Source: Fallopia convolvulus
Taxonomy: Eukaryota > Streptophyta > Magnoliopsida > Caryophyllales > Polygonaceae
Assembly (NCBI GenBank): GCA_964016875.1
Contig: OZ024735.1
Span: forward strand, 4,814,338-4,878,337
Direction: 5' to 3'
DNA length: 64,000 bases
This document shows, piece after piece, positions 52,644-63,258 of the stretch. The notes beneath the pieces are model-generated. The model was not told the DNA's origin and did no database searches. It saw only the letters and a list, made by a program, of their open reading frames with translations. How positions within the stretch are numbered: position 1 is the first letter of the stretch; every line of letters begins with the position of its first letter. The position numbers and the translations under genes are program-made.

Positions 52644-53280
52644 ATCGGCTAAATAATAATAATATTTAATATTTTATTTTGAATTTTAGTTAATTATATT
52701 TTAAAAAGTTTTAAATTAAAATTAATTAATAATCATTTTAGGGTTAAATTTGTAATAAAGAAGATTTAAGGGTGAAAAGTGAAATTTCACATAAATTTTA
52801 GCCGACTTCTCCGGATTATGCCGACTTCTCTTTGCTATCTATATAAATGTACGTCTTCTTTGCTCTTTAATATAAGAAACTTAAGAGCAAAAAAAAATAC
52901 AGAGAGCTTTCGAGAGAGAGAAAATAAGAGAGGAGGTCGGATTGTGTTGTTTTTGCTGGATCTGGTACAAGATCTCTTCTATCGGTTTTGAATCTTAAAG
53001 TACAAGCGTAATTTAGTAAGTTATAATTAGTAAATGGTTTATTTGTATTTCTTTGATTTTTCCGTATCTAGATTCATAATTAATTTTAATTCAGAAATTA
53101 GTCGATTTATAGTTCTCAAATGGTGTTTTCGATATTGGATCTAATATTCGGTAAAAGATTTTAGAGTGTTTTTAGGGTTTTTTTTGTAATGATTATTGGG
53201 GATTATTAATCAAGTTTTACAAAGAGGTTTGAACTAGGAAAAATGTTCTTTTATATATTTGGTATATTCTTGTCAAGTTT
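52644..53280 (+). repeat. 5' LTR fragment of the Tekay-like element
   Basis: Matches 54575-56440 with the LINE-derived insert removed. A TATATAAAT box is near 52849-52857, followed by an AGAGAGAGAAAATAAGAG leader-like tract. Both ends of this LTR are missing. Confidence 0.8.
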
Positions 53281-54475
53281 TGCAGTGATGGATATGTGGG
53301 GTAGTAGTGATCTGCCTTTCCAGAGGACAAGGAAAGACCAAACATCTAGAATATACTTGATGTTTGTAAGTTGTGAATGATATTCCGGGATTAGCTTTCA
53401 GAAATATCACCTTATAGCCAGTTAGATTATAGTAGTGAATTGGAGTTGGAGAGGAGACCAATATGGAAAGTTCTGAATCGTATAGTCCCGAGGAAGGATA
53501 TTTTCCTATGATTGTGTACTAGTTACCGAGACTTGAACTAACTGATTATTATGAGCATAAACTTATTGTCCTATAAGGATGACTTGTTGGACCAATTGCA
53601 AGGAGCCATGGTGTTTTCAGAAATGGATTTGATATCATGTTATCACAAGTTTTAAAAAAGGGGACATTCCTAAGATGACTTTTTGAGCAAGATATGAGCA
53701 TTATAAATGTTTAGTGATGCCGTTTAGATTAACTAATGCCCTTACGGTGTTTATGAAGTGATGAATTGGGTGTTCATTGACTACTTGGTTAGGTTCATGG
53801 TGCTTTGTATTGATGACATTCTTATCTGCTCTCAAAATAAAAAGGATAATGTTGAGCATTTCAGACTAGTATAAGAAGTATTAAGACAACAACGATTTTT
53901 TGCAAAGTGATACAAGTAGAATTTCAAGTAATCAAAATTTAGCTCGTTAACATGAGTTGTGTGGTTCAATGTGAAGTGTACCGGTTGGTGATTCCCATAT
54001 AGCTAAGTCAAGTGAACATTGGAGTATATCTTCATGCAGAAAGTTTTGGAGTAAGGAAATATCATTGGTATTGATTCAGTGGTCTCAACAAGGAGTTGAG
54101 AAGGCCACTTAGGAGATTGAGATGAGAATAAGATAAAGTTATCCACAGTTGTAGCCAAGTTTAGAAAGACATTAAAGAGTAGAAGTTAGAAGTGTGTGAG
54201 AACCTTATGGATGGTAACTAACTGTGTTCTTTGTTTGAATTGACTTTGTGTGCTTGACTTATATGATAGTTGCTTGTAATGTACTAGGCCTCTAGCTTAT
54301 GGAGCATATAAACTTTTTTGGGTGTGCATTACATGATGTTTGACTTAGTTGGTTGTTGCTGGTGGTGTACTAAGGGTATAATATGCGTGTTGTTTGGCTC
54401 GTGTGAAAAAAAATAAGTAGTGGTATGAGTTCGTTTTTCGTATATCTCTTGAAGTTTAAGGACAAAACTTTCTTT
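53281..54475 (+). pseudogene. Decayed reverse transcriptase and flanking pol sequence, Tekay-like
   Basis: At 53560-53920 the plus strand can be read with stops as DDLLDQLQGAMVFSEMDL, then VMNWVFIDYLVRFMVLCIDD and ILICSQNKKDNVEHFRLV. This gives the LxxLQGA, catalytic C-I-D-D (usual F-I-D-D) and S-x-N-x-x-x-H-x-E-H landmarks of a Tekay/Del RT. The flanks are too decayed to read. The sequence from 53281 on also matches, inverted, 62060 and below in the neighbouring minus-strand element. Confidence 0.7.
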
Positions 54476-54487
54476 AAGGGGGTAGAA
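54476..54487 (+). promoter_or_regulatory. Polypurine tract of the Tekay-like element
   Basis: AAGGGGGTAGAA immediately before TGTAACATT, the common plus-strand primer context of this clade. Confidence 0.8.
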
Positions 54488-54760
54488 TGTAACATTCTGA
54501 AATATTTTAATATTTTTATCCTATTGTTATGCTCCTTGAATTTCATATTAGGATTACTTAGTTTGAAAATAATATCGGCTAAATAATAATAATATTTAAT
54601 ATTTTATTTTGAATATTAGTTAATTATATTTTAAAAAGACTTAACTTAAAATTAAGTAATAATTATTTTAGGGTAAAATTTGTAATAAAGAAGATTTAAG
54701 GGTGAAAAGTAAAATTTCACATAAATTTTAGCCGACTTCTCCGGATTATGTCGACTTCTC

Positions 54761-55972
54761 TTTTTTTTTTAGTAGGTAAAAATTTGGTTTACCGGGCAGA
54801 CCCGGTACTACTGAGAGGCCAAAGAACGGCAGCCGAAAACCGACTAGAACATACGTAACAAAAACAAAGACACGCAAAGAAATGAGGGGATAAAGATCAA
54901 AATCTTTAGCATTCGTGTCAAAAACGGACAAAACATGTATGATAAAGTGTACTACAGACGTTGCCTCCACCAGGATGAAGGATCTTCGATAGCCACGAAA
55001 ACATCCTAGTGACTACGCCAATCACCAACAAGCCACACCCATTCCTACAAACAAATTTCGGAGTTGTACAAACCGGGTCTGGGTCAAACCATCTCAAGAT
55101 GAGAGAACGACTCAAAGGGGAAGAAGCAAACACACACCAAAAACAATCAAAACAGAAACAACCTACAAAACAAGCCAAACACCCAAACAAAAAAGGGCCA
55201 AGCCCAAGGCCCACAAAAGGCCACGTACAGCCCAACAAACTAGCAAAAAAAACCCAAGATGGAAAAATAGCCACGTTAGTCTAAAACCATGTGGGCATGA
55301 GCTATTCATCATCATCAAGAGAAGCAGAAACTCGATAATTACGCATGTCGACCGGCAAAACTTGGATCTAATCGTAGCAATGATCATTGTCGATCAATTA
55401 GGCGGACCAAACACATTGGAACAAAGTGATCTAATGGAGGAAGTTGAACCACAACCGCAAAACAAGAGTCAATCTATTATGACAACAGTTTGAAATGGAA
55501 AAGGATTTAGCCAAACAATCAAGAAAATTTTGAGATCCGATTTTTCAATTTTATTGTTCAATCGAACGAGACTACTGATTTTTCTCAAGAAAAGCCTAAA
55601 AACAAGAATGGGAACACCAAGATAATTCGATAGAAGTATTCTCATATGACGAGTCGGAGAAGACGACTTTCGGCAAAATAACAAAAGAAACGTGGTCGGC
55701 AAAAGAAACAAGCAGCACCAAATTCAATCTCAGGGCCATCTCGGCGAACCTAATGCCTTCTTGGCAAAGACTAGAGTCTTCTTGGAACGATAACCACCAA
55801 TAAAGACAACGGCTTCTTCAGCCTAGAGGATTGGAGGTCTTCTCGACCGGAGATCAACAACCTTCTCGGTCAAAAATCACTAGCCTTCTCGGCCTATAGG
55901 AACTTCCACTTTCTAGAGAGAAGGCTGAGCCTCTCTCTCTAGAAAGTGTTCAGTTCCGTAAAGTAAAAGTTC
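54761..55972 (-). mobile_element. Non-autonomous LINE-derived insertion, minus strand
   Basis: Flanked by a ~20-bp target duplication, TTATG(TC/CT)GACTTCTCTTTTT (54746-54765 and 55973-55992). On the minus strand it ends in an A-run, preceded by a stem-loop TACCGGG-TCTG-CCCGGTA (about 54789-54807). These are LINE hallmarks, like the 3' end at 1-195. The 5' end has a long hairpin (55907-55948). No RT or endonuclease is encoded; the frames 55274-54918 and 54970-54746 lack motifs. It is probably an internally deleted LINE or a SINE-like derivative of about 1.2 kb. Confidence 0.75.
55907..55948. repeat. 15-bp inverted repeat at the 5' end of the LINE-derived insert
   Basis: CACTTTCTAGAGAGA (55907-55921) and its exact complement (55934-55948), separated by 12 bases that contain a further GGCT/AGCC stem. 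Confidence 0.92.
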
Positions 55973-57305
55973 TTATGCTGACTTCTCTTTTTCTATATAT
56001 ATATATAAATGTCTTCTTTGTTCTTTAATATAAGAAACTTAAGAGAAAAAAAAGTACAGAGAGCTTTTGAGAGAGAGAAAATAAGAGAGGAGGTCAGATT
56101 GTGTTGTTTTTGCTGGATCTGGTACAAGATCTCTTCTATCGGGTTTATATCTTGAAGTACAAGCGTGATTTAGTAAGTTTTAATTAGTAAATGGTTTATT
56201 TGGATTTCTTTGATTTTTCCAGATCTAGATTCACAATTGATTTTAATTCAAAAATCAGTCAATTTATAGTTTTCAAAGGGTGTTTTCGATATTGGATCTA
56301 ATATTTGAGAAAAGATTTTAGAGTGTTTTTACGGTTTTGTTTAGTAATGATTATTGGGGATTATTGATCAAGTTTTACAAAGAAGTTTGAACTAGAAAAA
56401 TGTTCTTTTATATATTTGGTATATTCTTGTCAAGTTTTAAGGGATTTGGATTTATACAAAAGAAGTTATAAGACATGCTGGCTTTTTGTTTTTTTTAGGG
56501 TTAGAATTTGTAAGAGTTAAAAAACCTATTTTTTTATTCATTGAGTTATATATATATATATATAGGGGAGGGATCCAGAGAAACGGAAATTGTGGAGAAA
56601 CGGAAGTCATAATAAGAGTCGTTGGATTTGCAAGAATGGATGGCTAGGATTAGGGTGTATGATAATAGGAAAAAAGAAAAACTACATGATATATTTACTA
56701 AAATGGAAGTTCCAAAATTCTAGGCTAAATTTAAGAGGGCGTTTAATTTGAATTTTCGAACAGATTTTACAAAAATATCAGAAAAAATCTTGTACACATT
56801 CAACGTTACTCATTGTAATTTCGATTATACTGCTTCAATATTCGAGTGCATAAATATCTGAATTTGTCATGTGTATGTTTGAATATGTGTTAAAAATTTT
56901 TGAATATTACTCATTGTTGTCAGGATTGACACGTAGAATGGACGTTTTTCGTATTTGTCATGGTTTGAATGTCTAGTCCACTTTCTTGAATGTGTATTAT
57001 GTTTTGTTTTATTAGAAATAAAATTACGTATCGAATATAAGTGTAGTGAACCTTGAATAAGTAATTGTAATATCTTGAATATGATAATAAAAAAAGGGTC
57101 ATTACATAAATTGCTAAAAATTATAATACAATATTCGATTCACAATTCATGTCTACGAATTAAACAAATAACATGTAAACATTTAGAGTACAATGACGCC
57201 ACTTTAGTGTAAAGCGTCATCTTTGGTCTTTATCATCCTTCTTTCATTCTCCTTAGGCTTCTTTATGTTCTTCAACCATCTCGATATTTGCCGAACTTCA
57301 AGACT

Positions 57306-57890
57306 GCATATTCAACATATAATACATAAACATTCGAAATACAATAACTATAAATTCAAACTTGCATGTCTAAAAATCACAAACTCAAATATCTTGTATT
57401 TTGTGAATTTCAACCTCATATTCGATTGTTAATAATGCATATTCAAAATATCAAATTGCATATTCAACAAAATATATACTCAATATGCATATTTAATAGT
57501 TTCGTATGCCTATTTTTTCATTCACAAATCAATCTATTCAGAATGGTATATTCAACAAAAACACATAAACATTCAAAGTAAAACGCCTACGAATTCAAAC
57601 AACATATGCATATGCATAGATTCAAATATGTGGTAGTATGTGAATTTCAACCTCTTTTCGATTGTTAAGAATCCATATTCCGAATATCAAATTGCATATT
57701 CAGAACTTCAAATTGCATATTCGATAAAACATACTCAATATGCAGATTTTAATCGTTTTTTAGAGGAATTTTAATCGTTTAATATGCATAATCTTTCATT
57801 CACAAATCAATCTATTTAGAATTGTATATTCAACAAAAAACACATAAACATTCAAAGTAAAATGCCTACTAATTCAAACAAAATATGCAT
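57306..57890. repeat. Tandem repeat inside the TIR transposon, units of 240 and 278 bp plus a partial
   Basis: Unit starts at 57306, 57546 and 57824 are marked by G(C/T)ATATTCAAC and CATAAACATTC. Units share TGTGAATTTCAACCTC, CAAATTGCATATTC and CACAAATCAATCTATT. Composition is AT-rich, with many TATTC and ATTCAAA strings. Confidence 0.85.
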
Positions 57891-58195
57891 ATATTCATTC
57901 ACCGAAACATACGAGTTACTAGGTTTTTCTAACGAGGTCTTCGAATTTCAAATCGGATATACTCACAAACACCATGAGCCTCATCTCATCCTTATTTTAA
58001 TCAATCCACACATTGATGGAGTGCCCGCTTTTCAATTCCACTTCATAACACTCTAGATTCGCGATTAACACTGAAGCGTGATTATTGTTCGGATTTATAA
58101 CCTACAATAGACAAATTTTTAGTATGAAACACAACAGAAATGCAGATTAAATCATGTAAAAAACAAACAATATATTGACAAAAAACGAGAAAAAT

Positions 58196-58417
58196 CTAAT
58201 TACCTAGTTGTAAATCCGGATTCACGGTTAAAACTGAAATCGGGGGAGAAGAAGAAGGAGAGCCCATCGCCGGAAGATCCAGGGTTGAAATTGACGATGG
58301 AGCAGACGAAACTTGTGGAGAACGAGTCATCAAAGAAGAAGAGGTCGAGCGAGAGAAGAAGTGAGCATGGACGACGATGGAGAGAGCAGAGAATCGAGAG
58401 AGAAATCTGATTTGCAA
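58196..58417 (-). other. Exon-like GC-richer ORF with a splice donor, inside the TIR transposon
   Basis: Minus strand, 73 codons; a serine/proline-rich start (MTRSPQVSSAPSSISTLDLP, then MGSPSSSPPISVLTVNPDLQ) ends at a donor-like CTAG/GTAATT. A pyrimidine-rich TCTCTCTCGATTCTCTGCTC leader precedes it, like a plant 5' UTR. It stands out from the AT-rich surroundings. It could be the first exon of a lost transposase or a captured host exon. I do not recognise the protein. Confidence 0.35.
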
Positions 58418-58624
58418 AAATTAAGGATTTGGATGTGTTTTTATTTGGAAATAATTAATATGGAAGAGATAAATTTGATTTAGTATAAAAGATATGGAGA
58501 GAGAAAGTATTAAAATCTAATAATCCAATTAATTTGGATAAATCTGGACTATCAATTTTTTTTAATCCAATGGCTCTTATTATGACACTAGTTTCTCTAT
58601 AAGGAGGTGTTTCTCAAGATCCTT

Positions 58625-58627
<3 letters not shown>

Positions 58628-58669
<42 letters not shown>
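58628..58669. repeat. (TA)n microsatellite
   Basis: About 20 TA units at the right edge of the TIR transposon. A shorter run lies at its left edge (56549-56564). Confidence 0.95.
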
Positions 58670-58670
<1 letters not shown>

Positions 58671-59974
58671 AGCGTGAGTATTAACAAGTGAACAAAGACG
58701 ACAGGAAGAGACATGCTATCTGTCTTAGACAGGGTTCCACGTTACGTGATAGTTAGTTCTTTCCTAGCCTTGGGATTTCGTCTTCAAAGTAAGTCGCCTA
58801 GACTTACTCAGATATCAGTTTTGATGTGTCCTGAATGTGTAGATATGATGTGTAGAGCTTTATTTTAGGATTCGTCCCTATATCTTATTATACGACTATG
58901 TGTGACTAAAGCGATAATTTAAAATTATATTAGTAAATGATTAATATTTCATATTTTATCCGATTTATGAAACTTTGGCATCTACCGGTACAACGACGCA
59001 TATGGGATGATCGGTAAGGAGGGAGACATCCCTGGCTTAATTGTATGACAAGGAGAGCCCCTTCAAAATTATAATAAATGTTTTGGCAAGTGCTCTAGTA
59101 TAGGCTTGACCGGGGGTAAGAAGGTGAATTGTTCTGGTGCTGGGTGGTTCGGTGTATCGGTGGAGGCCGCCGATCACTACACCCTGTTTCGGCTGGAGAG
59201 TGCCCCGATTGCTTTATAAATTGATATGGTAGATAAGAATTTCCGGCTAAAACAATGCCCCGAATTCTATTTAAATTGATATCAATGGATAAGAATTGTT
59301 GTGAATTGTGGTTGATTTTATATTGAAGTGAAAAGTGAATGAGGTGATAGTAACGTAAAATTATGTGCTATTATTAGTATGTGTCGTATGACTTTAGGTG
59401 TTATTATGTGCGTTTTATGATTATAAGTGTTGTTGTGCACTTGTCTGTTGTTGTGAATATAATATATGTGAACTATTCTATTACTATTCTTATTGTTTAA
59501 TTCAATAAATTGTTTTTGCTGCTGCATATTGTGTTTACCATTTGGAGCATGTTAGAATTGTTAGCTAACCCTTCGTGGATTTGTTTTTCCGTTCCAAGTA
59601 AGGATTAGGATCAAGAAACCCATGACGGAACCTCGGCAAAATGGTGGTACAAGTCGTTGAAGGTCGTGTCATTATGATTGGGTTCATTTGGGTGAAATAG
59701 TGATCACTTATTTCGTACAATGTTTTTGGTTTTGTTAAGGAAAGAATATTATGATATCAATAAAGTGCTCACAAGTGGTGGTGTAGCTTATGTTGGGAAA
59801 TTCATGCATGTTTTCCATACATTGGTTTATAAATATAGGTTGGATGTTTTCTTTGTATTTTCTCGTCGTGCCCGAGTTGTAAGATTTGAGTGAACTCGTT
59901 GTCAAGTTAGCTCAGGTGGACCCATTGTGGTCTACTACCGAGTAGTCCCTCGGTGTAAATACGGGGTGTTACAA

Positions 59975-60760
59975 GATATACCGAGGACTCAACTTCCTTT
60001 TCACTCCAAACCTTTTAACTTCACAAGTAGGCAACCTCTTTTACTACATATGTATTCATATCTCACATTTTAATAGTCGTCTCCTCTTGTCTACAAAAGA
60101 TTGCTATGAATTTTGTGCAACTATCATGCTCTCTCGAATCTTAACCACCTTCTCTATCAAATCTAATGTGTCATCTCAATACAATGACATTCTACACTTG
60201 TGGCCACACAAAACCTCATACGATGCCATCTATATCAAGGATTATTAGTAATTATGGTAAGCAAGCTCTACCAATTTCCAAGTAATCAAGCCATAAAATA
60301 TGTTGCGAACATCTAGGAATAAAATATTCAACACAATACAATACATTCATTTTAGGTACCTCAAACAACCTTAAAATCCGGTTAAGAAAAACTTCTACTA
60401 TCTTGTATACTAGCCAAATCCCTTTGATTGGCAATAAACAGGCAATCCTAGTCCATCTATCCACAACAAACCAAACAATCTTAAACTCTTCTATTCCTTA
60501 GCCCAATGACAAAAATTCATGGAGATGTTTTCCCACTGCAATTCTGAACTGTTGACTTGACCTTTGGGCTTGACCTTCACTATCAACAACTTAACACTTA
60601 GTCACAATTCTAAATACATTCAGACTTCATGTCGTTCCACCAATAATGTAGTATCAAATCCATGTAAATTATACTTGCTCCAGGTTTGATTGAGGATAGT
60701 GTAACATGTGCTTTTTGCAAAATCTTATGTCTTAATTCCTCCTATTAACACACACAAATT
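59975..60760 (-). pseudogene. Integrase remnant, Tekay-like
   Basis: On the minus strand, with stops and shifts, I read the end tract K-R-K-L-S-P-R-Y-I at 59998-59975, preceded by remnants resembling SYEVLCGHKCRMSL and IREKSMIVAQN-type sequence at about 60230-60060. In Tekay/Del integrases these correspond to the YGRKCRTP tract, the Q-D-R-Q-K-S-Y-A-D stretch and the KLSPRY(I/V)GPFEI end. Catalytic residues cannot be traced reliably. It would integrate the element; here it is dead. Confidence 0.6.
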
Positions 60761-60999
60761 CGACCATTAAATCTCAAAGTACCATCAACTCATTCTGAAA
60801 AATCAGATATATCTCAACGACTCAACCTCTATCAAAAATCTTGCATATTAGGCATATCTCCTACTTCTACCTTATTTTCTCTGGGGAGGGTGACTAACAC
60901 TTCTACAAAACTCAATCTACTTTAATATCATTGAATATGCACCTTAATTCCATACCTCACAAGTTCTTTCCCATAAATCTGATTGTACAATCACATAAA

Positions 61000-61400
61000 C
61001 TAAAAATACATTCTTGAAATGCCTTCCTACTAAGAGGTTAAACGATTACATTCCCTTTTCTAGGATGAGAAAGAATCTCTAAATTATAACCATCTACAAC
61101 TTAATCCATCTTTGTTGTCTCATACTCAATTCCTACTGCGTAAAGATATACTTATAACTTTTATAATTCAACATCACCTTGCATGTATTTCCTTTCTAAC
61201 AATGGCACCAATTTTCTAAGCATGCACCACTACTACTAATTCCAGATCATGCTTTAATCAAATCAACTCATTCAGTTTCGACTGTCTAGAAGCATAAACA
61301 CTAACTTTATCCTTTTACATCAACACACAATTGAGCTCTACCTTAGAGACATCACTGTATTATTCCCTTTTTTCGCAACATAGCTTCAATCATCAAAGGG
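61000..61400 (-). pseudogene. RNase H remnant, Tekay-like
   Basis: The minus strand reads NCVLM, then VSVYASRQSKLNELI and KHDLELVVVVHA, followed further on by a remnant of the R-x-R-R-W-x-E-L region. This corresponds to G-C-V-L-M-Q...AYASRQLK...HDLELAAVVFALK of Tekay/Del RNase H. Several in-frame stops are present. Confidence 0.62.
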
Positions 61401-61900
61401 TGCACTTTAACTCCTTCTATGGACACGACATGTCCTAGTAAAGTAACTTCTGATTATCAGAAATCTTACTTGGATCACTTTGCAAATAATCTTTGTTGTC
61501 TCAATACTTCTTATATTAGTTTTAAATGCTCTACATGCTCCTTTTTGTTCTGAGAGTAAGTTGGATTGTCATCAATACATACCACCATGAACCTAACCAA
61601 GTAGTCAAGGAATACCCAGTTCATCACTCCATAAACACTGTAAGGGCATTAGTCAATCCAAACGACATCACTACATATCTATAATGCTCATATCTTGCTC
61701 AAAAAGCCATCTTATGAATGTCCTCTTTTTTCAACTAGTGTTAAGCTGATATCAAATCCATTTATAAAAACACAATGGCTCCTTGCAATTAGTCCAACAA
61801 GTCATCCATATAGGACAATGATTTTCTGTTCACAATAATCACTAAGTTCAATTTTTTGGTAACTAGTACAAAATCGTAGGAAAATATCCTTCCTCGAGAC
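61400..61900 (-). pseudogene. Reverse transcriptase remnant, Tekay-like
   Basis: The minus strand reads VMNWVFLDYLVRFMVVCIDD, then NPTYSQNKKEHVEHLKL, a stop, EVLRQQRLFAK and LLGHVVSIEGVKVHPLMIE. The catalytic I-D-D and the LGHVVS tract identify a chromoviral RT. It is a close relative of the copy at 53560-53920 in inverse orientation. Confidence 0.7.
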
Positions 61901-63243
61901 TATACGATTCAGAACTTTCTATATTGGTCTCCTCTCCAACTCCAGTTCACTATTATAATCTACCCCACTCTAAGGTGGTAAACTTACAAAAATCAAGTAT
62001 ATTCTAGATGTGTAGTCTTTCCTTGTCCTCTTTAAAGACATATCACTAGTACCCCATATATCCATCATTGCACAACTTGGCAGTCTTTTCCACACTGATT
62101 ACTAACCCAACTCCTTTGATCCTACTTCTCTAACATACAGTCAACTAACTTCGATCTCGGTTGCCTCTACAATTCTCCAGACTAACCTAGATGATCCGAA
62201 GACACATTTTGATTAGGCACAACTCTCATTCCCCTCAAATCTAGAAGAAATCCCATCCAAATGGCTTGAACAACAACAATATCTAGTGGTACTTCAAACC
62301 ATGGCGCCACTACTAGTCCACGAACTCTTCCTACAATAGAAGCATCTTTATCCTAGAGTTTTCCATCTTCCACTCCCCCACATTAGCTCACATAATGTCA
62401 TTCCTTTATTGACATATCTATAAAGTTGTCCCAACTTGTTAGTTAACCACTTTGACAAAGATGTTTCCAATGCTAGTTCATGCCCTGGACCATTCTAAGT
62501 CCTTCCTCTTCTACCTTTCCTTAGCAATGTTGTAGCATATAACATCAAAGTTGACACTCACATTATCTTAATCATGTTGTCCATGTATGTAGTCACTTCA
62601 TAGCTCAGCCTTAACAAGTCTTTGACCTAATCATATTTGATACTCTTCCTATAATCAATTCCAAAGATGTTTAACTACTTCTCTTCCTATTCTCCACTTT
62701 GCATTCTTAGTTCATTTCGTAAAACAATGCTCAACTTTTCTCAAGTCGAACATCATTCATCTTCAATCGTCATTCTTAACTCAAATATGACCACCATCAA
62801 TATTGAATCTTAAGTTCTTAAGAAGAACTCACTCTAGAATTACCTTACCCCTCATGTTTTAACCACTTCTTTTATCTCTTACATTGGGTTCAATAACTTG
62901 ATCACCTATCAAAGCAATACCAAATTCATGAGAAAACATACCATGGTCTTGACCGTGATTCCTCTTTTACCATCTTTGCCTGCTTCAACTCTAGTCTGCA
63001 CAGCTATCTCCAAACGAAACTCTTACAATTAGAATCTACTTTTAACAGAAGTTAGCAACTTAACTTACTATTTTACATGAGATCTTCGGCTGATGGGGGC
63101 GAAGTCGCGGCGTGTCATTTACCCACATAGATGCAATATGACTACCAATGAGAAAACATTGAAATCACTAGCCAGTTTTTATTTTAAGTCGAACCTCGAG
63201 TACACTTGTTGGTTAGTTCCATGTGCCCTTGTTGTCAACCTAG
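61901..63243 (-). other. Decayed gag-protease region of the Tekay-like element
   Basis: By position this should hold the leader, gag and protease, but no frame is long enough to show motifs. The part near 62020-62060 matches 53281 onward, inverted. Confidence 0.5.
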
Positions 63244-63257
63244 GCTCGGATACCAAT
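63244..63257 (-). promoter_or_regulatory. Primer-binding site of the minus-strand Tekay-like element
   Basis: The minus strand reads TTGGTATCCGAGCC, one change from the tRNA-Met-type TGGTATCAGAGCC. Confidence 0.7.
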
Positions 63258-63258
63258 T

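Larger units (their letters stand above)
56565..58628. mobile_element. TIR DNA transposon, MULE-like, within (TA)n
   Basis: Imperfect terminal inverted repeats of about 60 bp: the left end has GGATCCAGAGAAAC and GTCATAATAAGAGTCGTTGG, and the right end, complemented, has GGATCTTGAGAAAC and GTCATAATAAGAGCCATTGG. Both sides are TA runs (56549-56564; 58628-58669), so a target duplication cannot be told apart. Length is about 2.06 kb. The long TIR suggests a Mutator-like element, but no transposase is encoded. The interior has ~260-bp tandem repeats and an exon-like piece at 58196-58417. Confidence 0.65.
52644..59974 (+). mobile_element. Tekay/Del-like Ty3 element, plus strand, with a doubly interrupted 3' LTR
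   Basis: A left LTR fragment (52644-53280) and a right LTR (54488-59974) share about 600 bp of closely matching sequence. Between them lies a decayed RT region. The purine tract AAGGGGGTAGAA (54476-54487) stands directly before the right LTR, which starts TGTAACATT and ends GGGGTGTTACA. The left LTR joins the interior by a deletion, with primer-binding site, gag and protease lost. The right LTR is split by a LINE-derived insert (54766-55972) and a TIR element (56565-58628). Confidence 0.78.
54488..59974 (+). repeat. 3' LTR of the Tekay-like element (three pieces)
   Basis: Pieces 54488-54765, 55973-56564 and 58670-59974 together form an LTR of about 2.2 kb. This is near the 2.43 kb of the solo LTR at 32959-35388, with which it shares a GGCAAG(C/T)GCTC motif (59093 and 34651). 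Confidence 0.7.

Noticed and set aside
54918..55274. 118-codon minus-strand ORF rich in C, F, W and L
   Set aside because: Low-complexity T/G-rich frame in the LINE-derived insert; no domain and no homology to LINE ORFs.
57306..57890. CRISPR-like array
   Set aside because: Only two to three long AT-rich units without short direct repeats and unique spacers; plant nuclear context.
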